Positions 17,683 through 27,577 of a DNA stretch of 64,000 bases are shown here, in pieces; the stretch's first letter is position 1, and each line of letters begins with the position of its first letter. The DNA comes from Scatosoma sp045613545 (lineage in GTDB: Bacteria; Bacillota; Clostridia; Christensenellales; Borkfalkiaceae), in contig JAZLBD010000009.1 in NCBI GenBank assembly GCA_045613545.1, positions 175,693 through 239,692 of the forward strand. Reading direction: 5' to 3'. A program made the translations under genes and the position numbers. The notes under the pieces are model-generated. The model was not told the DNA's origin. It made no database searches and worked only from the letters and a program-made list of their open reading frames with translations.

Positions 17683-19203
17683 ATGAAAAACAATCGTGAA
17701 AATAATTATATCATCGAACTTATCGACGTTTCGAAAGAATTCGATTCCGTCACCGTTATTGATAAAATGAATTTATACGTGCGCAAGGGCGAATTCGTGA
17801 CCTTTTTAGGTCCGTCCGGTTGTGGAAAAACCACCACTTTGCGTATGATCGCAGGGTTTGATATGCCCACGAGCGGTAAGATTTTGCTCAACGGAGAAGA
17901 TATCAGCGTTTTACCTCCCAACAAACGCCCCGTCAACACCGTTTTCCAAAAATACGCCCTCTTCCCCCACCTTAACGTGTTCGACAACGTCGCGTTCGGG
18001 TTAAAGCTGAAAAAAGTGCCTACGACGTACGTGGATAGAAAGGGCGTCACCAAACAAAAAATGGTGAAGCTTTCTAAAGAGGAAGTAGCGGAAAAAGTGA
18101 AAAAAGCGCTCGAAATGGTCGATTTGGTCGGGTTTGAAAAGCGTAGCATTTCCACTCTTTCGGGCGGTCAACAACAACGTATCGCCATTGCAAGAGCGAT
18201 CATCAACGAGCCGGAAATTTTGCTTCTCGACGAACCGCTCGGCGCGCTCGATTTGAAGATGAGAAAGGAAATGCAACTCGAACTTAAACAAATGCATAAA
18301 CGGCTCGGCATTACCTTTATATACGTTACGCACGATCAAGAAGAAGCGCTTACGATGTCGGACACCATCGTCGTTATGTCGGACGGGTACATCCAACAAA
18401 TCGGTACGCCCGAAATGATTTACAACGAGCCGAAAAACACGTTCGTTGCCGATTTCATCGGCGAAAGCAACATTTTCACGGGGGTTATGGCTAAGGACAA
18501 GCTCGTTCGTTTTTGCGGAAAGTCCTTCCCCTGCCTCGATTCCGGTTTTGAAAAAGACGAACCGATCGACGTAGTCGTCCGTCCCGAGGACGTTAAAATC
18601 GTACGCCCCGAAGAGGGTATTTTGAAAGGAAAAGTGACGTCGGTTATCTTCAAAGGCATCCACTATCAAATCCTCGTACAATGCGGTCGAAACGAGATCG
18701 AAATCCAAAGCACGGAAGCGCCTAACGTCGGCGAACAAGTCGGCTTAAAAATTGAGCCGAACGGTATTCACGTTATGAAAAAGATTTTCCGCGTCAATAA
18801 ATTCTCTGGCGTAATCACCAAACGCAACACCGTGGAATTTGGCGACGGCGAATTCGAATGCGACGTCACCGAGCTCTATCCCGGCAGTCACTTAGACGAA
18901 GAGGGCTATCTCATCACCGCCAAAGGCGAAAAACTCGACCTCACCGACACGGAGGTGAACGTGGAAGTCGGACTTCACGACATCACGATGAGCGACAACC
19001 CCGAAGAAGGCGGTGCGGTTGGGAATATTATTTCCCTTATCTATAAGAGTGAATATTATCAATATATCGTTCGAACGGAAAACGAAGAAGACTACGTTCT
19101 TGCGTGCGAAGATTTGTGGAATGAAAACGACCGCGTCAGCTTAATTATTCCCAAGGAAAAAATCCATCTCACCCTTAAAAATCAAAAGGAGAGCAAAAAA
19201 TGA
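17683..19203 (+). CDS. potA: Spermidine/putrescine ABC transporter ATPase, long form
   Basis: 506 residues against about 370 for usual PotA. Walker A GPSGCGKTT, Q-loop FQKYALFPHLNV, signature LSGGQQQRIAIARA, Walker B LLLDEPLGALD and H-loop YVTHDQEEA are intact. The NBD has an insertion PTTYVDRKGVTKQKMVKLSKEEV-like before the signature. After the normal TOBE region (VVVRPEDVKIV, about residue 300) the protein continues for about 130 residues with a second TOBE-like half (VEVGLHDITMSD ... VSLIIPKEKIHLTL). It overlaps potB by four bases. Confidence 0.95.
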   Translation: MKNNRENNYIIELIDVSKEFDSVTVIDKMNLYVRKGEFVTFLGPSGCGKTTTLRMIAGFDMPTSGKILLNGEDISVLPPNKRPVNTVFQKYALFPHLNVFDNVAFGLKLKKVPTTYVDRKGVTKQKMVKLSKEEVAEKVKKALEMVDLVGFEKRSISTLSGGQQQRIAIARAIINEPEILLLDEPLGALDLKMRKEMQLELKQMHKRLGITFIYVTHDQEEALTMSDTIVVMSDGYIQQIGTPEMIYNEPKNTFVADFIGESNIFTGVMAKDKLVRFCGKSFPCLDSGFEKDEPIDVVVRPEDVKIVRPEEGILKGKVTSVIFKGIHYQILVQCGRNEIEIQSTEAPNVGEQVGLKIEPNGIHVMKKIFRVNKFSGVITKRNTVEFGDGEFECDVTELYPGSHLDEEGYLITAKGEKLDLTDTEVNVEVGLHDITMSDNPEEGGAVGNIISLIYKSEYYQYIVRTENEEDYVLACEDLWNENDRVSLIIPKEKIHLTLKNQKESKK

Positions 19204-20045
19204 CGAAAGTAAAACCGCATTTTTCACGGAAATTACTTGCCGTTCCTTACGGACTGTTCTTGCTCTCTTTCGTGGTCGTTCCCCTACTCATTATTGTCTT
19301 TTACGCCTTTACGGACGGGAACGGGAATTTTACGTGGGCAAACGTTCAGGAATTTTTCGATAGCGACGGAAAAGGATTTTTAGGCTTTTTACAATCGAGC
19401 AATTTTAAGACGATTTTGCGCAGTTTAGGGATCGCCGTAGCAAGCACCGTCGCTTGCCTTTTAGTCGCCTACCCCGTAGCTTACATCATCGCACGCAGTA
19501 AGATGAAAAAGAAATTCATTCTACTTCTTCTTTTCATCGTACCTATGTGGGTCAACTTCGTACTCCGTATCAACGCGCTCAAAGAATTGCTCGACTGGAT
19601 CGGTATTTATAATAAGAACGAATGGAACGTATTCAATACCATTTTAGGTATGGTATACGACTTCCTACCGTTTATGATCTTGCCTATCTATACCACCATC
19701 GTTAAGATTGACGAAAGTTATATAGAAGCTTCTAGAGATTTGGGCGCGACGGGTATTCAAACCTTTCTCAAAACGACTCTTCCCCTTTCCAAACCGGGGA
19801 TTGCAAGCGGGATTTCTATGGTTTTCTTGCCGTCTATGACCAACTACGTGGTGTCTGGTTGGCTCACCAACAATAAAGTGACGATCATAGGCCCGTTCAT
19901 TGAAACGTCGTTTTCCTACGGGCTTTGGGGGGACGGATCCGTCACTTCCCTTATCCTATTCGGACTTATGTTCTTAATCACTTGGCTCACGGGCGGTTTT
20001 AACGCCCAAGCGGAATCTGGCACGAGAGGTACGTCGTTATGGTAA
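19200..20045 (+). CDS. potB: Spermidine/putrescine ABC transporter permease PotB
   Basis: 281 residues, six TM helices. The permease EAA loop is visible as EASRDLGATGIQTFLKTTLPLSKPGI near residue 178. Together with PotC it forms the membrane channel. ATG overlaps the potA stop (ATGA), and its own stop overlaps potC. Confidence 0.95.
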   Translation: MTKVKPHFSRKLLAVPYGLFLLSFVVVPLLIIVFYAFTDGNGNFTWANVQEFFDSDGKGFLGFLQSSNFKTILRSLGIAVASTVACLLVAYPVAYIIARSKMKKKFILLLLFIVPMWVNFVLRINALKELLDWIGIYNKNEWNVFNTILGMVYDFLPFMILPIYTTIVKIDESYIEASRDLGATGIQTFLKTTLPLSKPGIASGISMVFLPSMTNYVVSGWLTNNKVTIIGPFIETSFSYGLWGDGSVTSLILFGLMFLITWLTGGFNAQAESGTRGTSLW

Positions 20046-20854
20046 AAATCAGATCGTCTTTGAAATGGTTATTCATCGGCTTAGTCCTTTTGTTCATCTA
20101 CGCGCCCATCTTGCTTTTGACGGTGTATAGCTTCAACGAAAGCAATTCCATTCGCGAATGGACGGGGTTTAGCTGGGATCACTACAAATACTTCTTTAAT
20201 TTAGACAACGCGCCTTTGCAAATCGTACTCGATACCCTACTGATTGCAGGGGTAGTGGCAATTATTTCCACCCTGCTTGGCACGATAGGCGCGCTCGGTA
20301 TTTTCTACTCGAAAAAACGGGTTTCGAAAACACTCGCCGCCATCAACCAAGTCCCCGTAATCAACGCGGATATCGTGACGGCAATCTCGTTTGCGTTGCT
20401 CGCGACCTTTTTGGGTTTTAACGACGGAGAATCCTTTTTGCCTTTAATTTTGGGACAAACGTTGCTCTGCACTCCGTTCGTCGTGTTGTCGATTATCCCG
20501 AAACTTAAACAAATGGACGGAAGTTTATACGAAGCGGCACTCGATTTGGGAGCAACACCCACGAAAGCGCTCTTTTCGGCGGTAATTCCGCAAATTATCC
20601 CCGGCATCGTTTCGGGATTTTTACTCGCCGTTACCCTTTCGCTCGACGATTATATTATCGCGGCGTACACGAAACCGGAAAATTTCAACACGATTAGCAC
20701 CCATATTTACGGGCTTACCAAAGGCAAGCAGGTGGAAACGATCAAAGCTTCCTATTGGGCGTTTACCGCGATCGTATTTTTCATCATCCTTTTGGCGGTT
20801 ATTCTCGCCAACGTATGTACGGGTAAAAAGAAAAAAGGAGGATTGAACGGATGA
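20039..20854 (+). CDS. potC: Spermidine/putrescine ABC transporter permease PotC
   Basis: 271 residues, six TM helices, with the EAA loop YEAALDLGATPTKALFSAVIPQ near residue 162. Partner of PotB. It overlaps potB by 7 bases and potD by 4, so all four proteins are translationally coupled. Confidence 0.95.
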   Translation: MVKIRSSLKWLFIGLVLLFIYAPILLLTVYSFNESNSIREWTGFSWDHYKYFFNLDNAPLQIVLDTLLIAGVVAIISTLLGTIGALGIFYSKKRVSKTLAAINQVPVINADIVTAISFALLATFLGFNDGESFLPLILGQTLLCTPFVVLSIIPKLKQMDGSLYEAALDLGATPTKALFSAVIPQIIPGIVSGFLLAVTLSLDDYIIAAYTKPENFNTISTHIYGLTKGKQVETIKASYWAFTAIVFFIILLAVILANVCTGKKKKGGLNG

Positions 20855-22194
20855 AACGCAAACTGTCCCTTCTTTTAGCAACTCTTATCCCTCTTTCCCT
20901 GCTCCCCTCCATCGCTTCTTGCGGAAAACAAGAGACGGTACTTCGGATTGCAAGCTGGGAAGAATATATCGACGAGGGAGGTGACGACAGCTATTTTGGC
21001 GGTCAATCTATGATCGAGGACTTTGAAGACTGGTACGAAGAAACGCGTGGCGAAAAAATCCGCGTCGTTTACGTTCCCCTCTCCGACAACGAGCAAATGT
21101 ATGCGAAAATTGATAAATTCAATCGTCACTACGATCTACTTTGCCCCTCGGAATATATGTTTATGAAGCTTGCGGCGGAAAACAAGCTCGAACAATACCC
21201 CGATTCCTTCTTCGACGTAGAAAAGGAAGAAAATTATTACGCCAGAAACGTCACGCCGTATATTAAGGAAACTTTTGAAAACAACACGATCGGCGGTGTA
21301 AAATGGTCTAAATACGCGGCGGGATATATGTGGGGCACGACGGGATTTATTTATAACGCCGAAACGGTGAACGCCGACGACGTGAAAAGCTGGAACGTTT
21401 ATTTCAACGAAAACTATTCCATTTCCGCAAAAAATAACGTGCGAGATAGTTATTTTGCTGGGCTTGGTATGTATTATGAAAACGATCTTCTCGCTCTTCA
21501 AAACGGCTTAACGGACGACGGTTTACCCGCTTATCAACGGCAACTTTCTTCCCTTATGAACGAAACGAAGCAAAGCACGATGGACGAAGTTAAAAAATTA
21601 TTGATAAAAATGAAAAACGCACCCAATTTCTGGGGTTTTGAGACGGACAATGCAAAAAGCTATCTTCTTTCGGGGGATATCGACATATCCTATCAATGGA
21701 GCGGTGACGCCGTGTATATAATGGACGAGGCGGAATCGGAAGATTTAAGCGATCCTATTCAATTTAACTATTGCGTTCCCGAGGCTTCTTCCAACCTTTG
21801 GTTTGACGGTTGGGTTATGATGAAAGGCGCGAACGTTGACGCTGCAACCGCGTTCGTCAACTTCGTTTCCCGCCCCGATAACGTCATTCGGAATATGTAT
21901 TATATCGGTTATACGAGTTGCGTAGGCGGAAAGGAAAGCTACGACGGTTATAGCGTGTTCGATTACGTCGAAGAAACGTACGGCGTGGAGAAAATCGACG
22001 GCGTTTACTACGATTTGAGCGCATATTTTGGCGATGGCTACGGAATCTACGCAGACCCCGAACAACTCTATCGTCAACTGTTTGCGCAATACCCTGACGA
22101 AGAAACTTTGAAACGCTGTGTAATTATGCAGTATTTCAACTCCGATGCAAACCATCGCGCCAACAAACTTTGGAAGGACGTAAGCGGGTCGTAA
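20851..22194 (+). CDS. potD: Polyamine-binding lipoprotein PotD
   Basis: 447 residues. Lipoprotein signal peptide with lipobox ending at Cys24 (LPSIASC). The mature part is a periplasmic-type solute-binding protein (LRIASWEEYI, YDLLCPSEYMFMKL, WGTTGFIYNAE) that would be anchored outside the membrane and deliver spermidine or putrescine to PotBC. It is longer than E. coli PotD (about 350), with extra segments around residues 195-260. Last gene of the operon. Confidence 0.93.
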   Translation: MKRKLSLLLATLIPLSLLPSIASCGKQETVLRIASWEEYIDEGGDDSYFGGQSMIEDFEDWYEETRGEKIRVVYVPLSDNEQMYAKIDKFNRHYDLLCPSEYMFMKLAAENKLEQYPDSFFDVEKEENYYARNVTPYIKETFENNTIGGVKWSKYAAGYMWGTTGFIYNAETVNADDVKSWNVYFNENYSISAKNNVRDSYFAGLGMYYENDLLALQNGLTDDGLPAYQRQLSSLMNETKQSTMDEVKKLLIKMKNAPNFWGFETDNAKSYLLSGDIDISYQWSGDAVYIMDEAESEDLSDPIQFNYCVPEASSNLWFDGWVMMKGANVDAATAFVNFVSRPDNVIRNMYYIGYTSCVGGKESYDGYSVFDYVEETYGVEKIDGVYYDLSAYFGDGYGIYADPEQLYRQLFAQYPDEETLKRCVIMQYFNSDANHRANKLWKDVSGS

Positions 22195-22210
22195 ACCCTC
22201 GCAAAATGGA

Positions 22211-22242
22211 AAAAGCAACCCTTTTCTTAGGGTTGCTTTTTT
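22211..22242 (+). terminator. pot operon terminator
   Basis: AAAAGCAACCC / GGGTTGCTTTT stem with an 8-base loop and a T run. The remaining 210 bases to the glgB promoter hold nothing I recognise. Confidence 0.85.
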
Positions 22243-22460
22243 ATTACGCCTAACATATAAAAAACTGAAAAACGGTCTTTTTTTCGTGTTTTTATTGATT
22301 TTTCGTTTATTTTTGAAAATTACTATGCCTAACGTAATTATTACGACACGCATAGTACCCGTAAAGAAATCCCCTCTTTTAATATTTTTTCTCTTTCGCC
22401 GTGCCTTTCGTTTTCATTCTTTTTTTCACGCCTTTTTCCTAAAATATGCAATCCGTTTCC

Positions 22461-22490
22461 TTGACTATTCTAAAAAAAATGGTGTATAAT
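22461..22490 (+). promoter_or_regulatory. glgB promoter
   Basis: TTGACT, 18 bases, TATAAT, ending 17 bases before the start codon. Confidence 0.75.
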
Positions 22491-22507
22491 ACCATTAGGA
22501 GGTTTCT

Positions 22508-24466
22508 ATGCGATATAAGATTTTTGAACGAGATCCCTATCTTCTTCCCTTTGAGAACGATATTCTTCTTCGTATGGAACGATTAAGTACAAAGAAAAAG
22601 GAAATTTTAAGCGACTGTTCGCTTTTGGAGTTTGCGTCGGCACATGAATATTTCGGCTTTCATAAAACGAAAGACGGCTGGTTCTATCGCGAGCACGCTC
22701 CCTCTGCCGACGGCGTGTATCTTATGGGGGATATGAACGATTGGAATCCCACCTCCCTGCCTTTAACTCGCCTTACAAACGGCGTTTGGGAGATTTTTTT
22801 ACCTAAAACCACCGCTTTATACGACGGTTGTCACGTAAAGACCGTCATTCGCAAAGGAAACGTCCTTTTAGAACGCACCCCTTTATTCATTCGTCGCGTC
22901 TTACAAGACGAAACGGGGAGATGGTGTGGAGTGATTTGCGACGAAAAAACCTACGTTTGGAAGAAAAAAAGCTTCACTCCCAAAAAGAAGCTTTTTATTT
23001 ACGAATGTCATATCGGTATGGCGCAAGACAAAGAGGCGATTGGATCTTTCAACGAGTTTAGAGAGGTTATATTGCCTCGCATTGCCTCCCTTGGTTACAC
23101 CGCCATTCAAATTATGGCGATTATGGAACACCCTTACTACGGGTCTTTTGGATATCAAGTTTCCTCTTTTTACGCCGTTTCTTCGCGGTTTGGAACGCCG
23201 AACGACTTAAAACGGCTCATTGACGAGGCGCATCGGCTAGGAATCGCCGTACTACTCGACGTCGTGCATTCCCACGCCGTTAAAAACACCGCCGAGGGTA
23301 TTAACGAATTCGATGGAACGCCCCATCAATTCTTTTTAGACGGAGAAAAAGGCGAGCATCCCGCTTGGGGTACGAAACTCTTTGATTATCATAAGAATTT
23401 CGTTTTATCTTTCCTCTTATCCAACCTTACGTTTTGGCTCAAAGAATTCCACTTCGACGGGTTCCGTTTTGACGGCGTGACGTCTATGCTCTATTGGGAT
23501 CACGGACTTGGAACGGCGTTTACCGACTATTCGAAGTATTTTTCGTACAATACCAACCTCGACGCCGTCAACTATTTGCAACTTGCAAACGAACTTATCA
23601 AAACCATCAACCCTAAAGCGATCACGATCGCCGAGGATATGTCCGCTATGCCGGGAATGTGCTTGCCCATCGAGGAGGGAGGCGTAGGGTTTGACTACCG
23701 CCTTGCGATGGGAGTTCCCGATCTTTGGATTAAACTTATCGAAAAGGTAAAGGACGAGGACTGGGATATGTGGCATATTTGGCACGAACTGACTTCCAGA
23801 CGCCCGAGCGAAAAATATATCGCCTACGCCGAATCACACGACCAAGCGCTCGTCGGCGACAAAACCTTACTTTTTAGGCTTTGCGACAAGGAAATGTATA
23901 CCGCTATGCAAAAGGGTAGCCAAAACCTTATCATCGAGCGTGGAATTGCCTTGCATAAACTGATAAGACTAATCACCCTTACCCTCGGCGGAGAGGGATA
24001 CCTTACCTTTATGGGAAACGAATTCGGACACCCCGAATGGATTGATTTTCCGCGCGAGGGAAACGGTTGGAGCTATTTTTACTGCCGTAGACAATGGCAT
24101 CTTGCAGACGATCCCACTCTTCGATACGGCGATTTGCAAGCGTTCGAAAAGGAGATGCTCGCCTTTGCCAAGAATTCGAATATTTTCCAAGCAAAAACGC
24201 AATCCATTTTCATCGACAACGAGAAGAAAATCCTCGTTTTCAAACGCGGAAAATATATCTTCGCTTTCAATTTCCACCCTAACGTCTCTCAAGAAAGCTA
24301 TTTTATCCGTTTGCCCGCAGGAAGTTATCAAGTATGCCTTTCTTCCGACGATGCGATATTCGGCGGGTTTGACCGTATTTCCAAGGAAACGACCTATCTA
24401 TCGAACGCGGACGGTTTCCCTATCTATCTCCCTGCGCGAACGGCGCTCGTTTTGGAAAAAATGTAA
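22508..24466 (+). CDS. glgB: 1,4-alpha-glucan branching enzyme, eukaryote-like type
   Basis: 652 residues. An N-terminal CBM48 region (EYFGFHKTKDGWFYREHAPSA, about residues 48-70) precedes a GH13 barrel. Catalytic residues: Asp in FDGFRFDGVTSMLYW, Glu in ITIAEDMSAMPG, and Asp in YAESHDQALVG. The wording of these motifs (MAIMEHPYYGSFGYQV, GVTSMLY, ESHDQALVGDK) resembles eukaryotic and archaeplastid branching enzymes more than the E. coli GlgB (HPVD, SHDE). It makes alpha-1,6 branches in glycogen. It stands alone, without glgC/A/P. Shine-Dalgarno TAGGAGG. Confidence 0.95.
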   Translation: MRYKIFERDPYLLPFENDILLRMERLSTKKKEILSDCSLLEFASAHEYFGFHKTKDGWFYREHAPSADGVYLMGDMNDWNPTSLPLTRLTNGVWEIFLPKTTALYDGCHVKTVIRKGNVLLERTPLFIRRVLQDETGRWCGVICDEKTYVWKKKSFTPKKKLFIYECHIGMAQDKEAIGSFNEFREVILPRIASLGYTAIQIMAIMEHPYYGSFGYQVSSFYAVSSRFGTPNDLKRLIDEAHRLGIAVLLDVVHSHAVKNTAEGINEFDGTPHQFFLDGEKGEHPAWGTKLFDYHKNFVLSFLLSNLTFWLKEFHFDGFRFDGVTSMLYWDHGLGTAFTDYSKYFSYNTNLDAVNYLQLANELIKTINPKAITIAEDMSAMPGMCLPIEEGGVGFDYRLAMGVPDLWIKLIEKVKDEDWDMWHIWHELTSRRPSEKYIAYAESHDQALVGDKTLLFRLCDKEMYTAMQKGSQNLIIERGIALHKLIRLITLTLGGEGYLTFMGNEFGHPEWIDFPREGNGWSYFYCRRQWHLADDPTLRYGDLQAFEKEMLAFAKNSNIFQAKTQSIFIDNEKKILVFKRGKYIFAFNFHPNVSQESYFIRLPAGSYQVCLSSDDAIFGGFDRISKETTYLSNADGFPIYLPARTALVLEKM

Positions 24467-24477
24467 AAGCAATCAAC

Positions 24478-24524
24478 AAAAAAGGATAGCCGACGGTGAT
24501 ATGCACCGTCGGCTATCCTTTTTT
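24478..24524. terminator. Strong bidirectional terminator
   Basis: An 18-base perfect stem (AAAGGATAGCCGACGGTG and its complement) with a 5-base loop, flanked by A and T runs. It serves the converging glgB and ABC exporter genes. Confidence 0.93.
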
Positions 24525-24542
24525 GTTGGCGTAAAATCGTTT

Positions 24543-26255
24543 TTATTTTTGCGAAACGGTGTAGAGGGAATAGAAATATTCCTTTCGTTCCATTAGCTCT
24601 GCAAACGAGCCGTATTCGATGATTTTTCCGTTTTTCAAGGTTAAAATGCAGTCGTATTTTTGAAGAACGTTTTCGTCCAAATCGTGCGAAACGACAATTT
24701 TGGTGATTCCGTCTAGCGACAATATAGCGTGGGAAATCTCGTTTGCCGTTTTGGCATCGAGGGAAGCCGTCGCCTCGTCGACGAGGAGTACTTGCGATTT
24801 TTTAAGAAGCGCTCGTGCAATCGAAATTCTTTGTCTCTCGCCTCCCGAAAGCCCGCTTCCGTTTTCACCGCATTGGTAATCCACCCCGCGCTCTAAAACG
24901 AGTTGTTCGAGCCCCGAAAGACGTAAAACGCGTTGAATTTCCTCCTCTTCAAATTCGCCGTACATCGTGATATTATCACGGATATTCGATTGAAACACGA
25001 ATACGTTTTGTTGAATGAGCGAAACGAGATCGAACAGCGATTCGCTCTCGAGGGTTCTTACGTCCGCGTCGTCGTAGTAGATATTCCCTTGATAATCGTC
25101 GCGCGAGGCCATAAGCAAGTTAAGCAAGGTGGTTTTTCCGCTTCCGCTCGCCCCAACCAGACAATAACTCTTTCCCATTTCAAACGTGAAAGATACGTCG
25201 TTTAACACCTTTTCCTCTTCGGTATATCCAAACGAAAGATTTTCCACCTTGATTCCTTTTTGCAAGGCGGGAAGAACGGCGTTTCCCTCCTCTCTCACGT
25301 TTTCTTCCAAAACGGTTGCCGTTTTTTCGATGAGTTTTTTCGCCGCGCCCATTTGCACAAGCGCAACGGGAATTCCTTGTATGGGGTTTATCACGTAATT
25401 GAGGAGTTGCACGAACACAAAAACGGAACCTGCGGACATATTTTTACCGCTTAAAACCAAATAAGCGCCGATGATTAAAATGCCGAACTGCAAAATCACA
25501 CCGCCGAAATCCGCAAAGGTTTGTACGATAATCTTTCTTTTTTCTCTCCCCTCTTTCGCGCTACATACACTCTTTAATTTTCTCGCGTGCAGACCCAAAA
25601 TCTTCGCTTCCGCTTTGAAAGATTTAATCACGGAAAATCCTTTTAAGGAATCGTTTATAATCGAGACGTATTCCTCTTCCTCTTTCGACACCCTCTTTAC
25701 CGCTTTTCCTAATATCCCTCCCGTGCAAACGACGATGATAATGGGAAGCAACGAAACGCCAATAGAAATCAACGTCAATAGCCAGTCGTAATAGAACATT
25801 AACCCAAGCCCGCCGATCAAAAGGAGGGTTAAATCTATTACGGTGAAGACGTTCGATAAGTAGGACGTTTCTATCGCATTGCTATCATTCGTAAGGGCGG
25901 ATATGTAGAGGGAAGAATTTTCCTTATGGAACGCCGAAATATTTTTCTCCGAAAGTTTTTGAAAAACCAACCCTTTATATTGCGTCATTGCCTTCGTGAT
26001 AAATTTCGGCCGAGACAAATAATCTATGATCGCGGATGTCCCCATCAAGGCGAATCCTACGATGATAACCCACACCAAATCTTTCAAAGTGAATCCCGTG
26101 TCTACGCCCGCGATTAAATCAATCGCTTGTTGTATGATCCAAGCCGCCAAAAGCGCTGACACCGTTGAAAAAATCGTTTTCACAACGGAAAGGAGCAAAT
26201 ATCCGATATTTCCTTTATAAAACTGTTTTACGTAAATTTTTGCTTCTTTTTTCAT
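24543..26255 (-). CDS. ABC exporter (fused membrane and ATPase domains)
   Basis: 570 residues: six TM helices (about residues 1-310) and an ATPase domain with Walker A GASGSGKTTLL, Q-loop LIQQNVFVF, signature LSGGERQRISIARAL, Walker B VLLVDEATASLD and H-loop VVSHDLD. All residues for hydrolysis are present. It is a type IV exporter half-transporter. No second half-transporter gene adjoins it, so it may act as a homodimer. The substrate cannot be told from sequence. The start is ATG at 26255 with TAGGAGTTA. Confidence 0.92.
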   Translation of the reverse strand: MKKEAKIYVKQFYKGNIGYLLLSVVKTIFSTVSALLAAWIIQQAIDLIAGVDTGFTLKDLVWVIIVGFALMGTSAIIDYLSRPKFITKAMTQYKGLVFQKLSEKNISAFHKENSSLYISALTNDSNAIETSYLSNVFTVIDLTLLLIGGLGLMFYYDWLLTLISIGVSLLPIIIVVCTGGILGKAVKRVSKEEEEYVSIINDSLKGFSVIKSFKAEAKILGLHARKLKSVCSAKEGREKRKIIVQTFADFGGVILQFGILIIGAYLVLSGKNMSAGSVFVFVQLLNYVINPIQGIPVALVQMGAAKKLIEKTATVLEENVREEGNAVLPALQKGIKVENLSFGYTEEEKVLNDVSFTFEMGKSYCLVGASGSGKTTLLNLLMASRDDYQGNIYYDDADVRTLESESLFDLVSLIQQNVFVFQSNIRDNITMYGEFEEEEIQRVLRLSGLEQLVLERGVDYQCGENGSGLSGGERQRISIARALLKKSQVLLVDEATASLDAKTANEISHAILSLDGITKIVVSHDLDENVLQKYDCILTLKNGKIIEYGSFAELMERKEYFYSLYTVSQK

Positions 26256-26332
26256 AATTTTAACTCCTAAAGTCCTCTTCCTTATTATACGGCTACGTAA
26301 AAGAAAGTCCAGCGCTTAAAAGTTGTATTTTG

Positions 26333-27577
26333 TTAACCGTTGGTTGAAGATTTCAACAATTTCGCTAAAATCTTTTTCAAGGCGTATTTCGAGTGCTCGT
26401 AGGTAAGACCGCCTTGGAAATACGCGGTGTAAGGCTCTTTGATAGGCGCGTCGGCGGAAAGTTCGATCGACGAGCCCTCCACGAAGCACCCCGCCGCCAT
26501 GATCACTTTCGCGTCGTACCCGGGCATATCCCAAGGCTCGAGCGTCACGTACCCGTCCACGGGCGAAGCCTCTTGCACCGATTGAATGAAGTCGCAAAGA
26601 TGCTTTGCGGAGTCAAATCGAATCGCGCGCGTGATATCAGAGGGCGCTTTATCGAGTTTCGGGAAATTCTCGTACCCAAGCGTTTCCATACATTTTCCGA
26701 TAAGCAAATTCCCCTTAATCGCTTGGTTTACCACGTGCGGAGCGAGGAATAAGCCTTGATAGAACAATCTATATCCGTACGCGTACGAGCCGACTTCGTT
26801 CCCCACGGACGGCGCAGTCAAACGGCGACCGACTAAATCGACGTACTCTTCTTTCCCCACGATATATCCGCCCGTCGGAGCAAGACCACCGCCGGGGTTT
26901 TTAATGAGCGAGCCAACCGAAAGATCTGCCCCTATGTCGCAGGGCTCTTCTTTTTCCACGAACTCGCCGTAGCAATTATCTACGAAGATACAACCCTCAA
27001 ATCCTTGGGCGCGCACATATGCGCATATTTCACCGATTTCCGCTACGGAAAAGGCGTCGCGAAGTTCGTACCCGCGCGAGCGTTGGATATAAATCATTTT
27101 CAATCTATCTCCGCATTCCGCCATTTTCTTTTGTATATTTTCTTTCGAAAACCGCCCGTTTTCGTCTAAATCCGCCACCTCAAAGGAAATACCGAAGTCT
27201 TTGAGCGACCCGTTCCCCTCGCCAAATACGACCCCTTGAATGGTATCGTAGGGCATAGCCGAAATGGAAAGTGCTATATCGCCGGGACGCAAAACCCCGA
27301 AAAGTCCCACGGTGAGGGCGTGCGTACCGCTTAAAATAGCTGGCGATACAATCCCGCTTTCCGCGCCCATAGACTCCGCAAACACCTTGCCGAGCAGTTC
27401 TCTTCCCTCGTCGCCGTAGCCGTAGCCGGACGTACCGTTAAAATGGCGAAGCGCCACGCCGTTTTTTGCAAATACTTTGAGGACCTTTTCTTGGTTGTAT
27501 TCGCTAATTTCGTCCGCAAGCGCGAACGCGTTCTCAAGGGATTTTTCACTGTTTTTGATCAATTCTTCTACCTTCAT
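26333..27577 (-). CDS. Methionine gamma-lyase family PLP protein (YnbB-like)
   Basis: 414 residues, a fold-type I PLP enzyme of the family once called aluminium resistance protein. The PLP lysine is probably in SVGSLIKNPGGGLAPTGGY near residue 240; FNGTSGYGYGDEGRE and ALTVGLFGVLRPGD are family segments. True substrate unknown. I chose ATG 27577, which overlaps the miaA stop by four bases (ATGA) and has GGAAG upstream. Its place after miaA matches Bacillus, where ynbB is near miaA, although hfq is absent here. Confidence 0.88.
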   Translation of the reverse strand: MKVEELIKNSEKSLENAFALADEISEYNQEKVLKVFAKNGVALRHFNGTSGYGYGDEGRELLGKVFAESMGAESGIVSPAILSGTHALTVGLFGVLRPGDIALSISAMPYDTIQGVVFGEGNGSLKDFGISFEVADLDENGRFSKENIQKKMAECGDRLKMIYIQRSRGYELRDAFSVAEIGEICAYVRAQGFEGCIFVDNCYGEFVEKEEPCDIGADLSVGSLIKNPGGGLAPTGGYIVGKEEYVDLVGRRLTAPSVGNEVGSYAYGYRLFYQGLFLAPHVVNQAIKGNLLIGKCMETLGYENFPKLDKAPSDITRAIRFDSAKHLCDFIQSVQEASPVDGYVTLEPWDMPGYDAKVIMAAGCFVEGSSIELSADAPIKEPYTAYFQGGLTYEHSKYALKKILAKLLKSSTNG

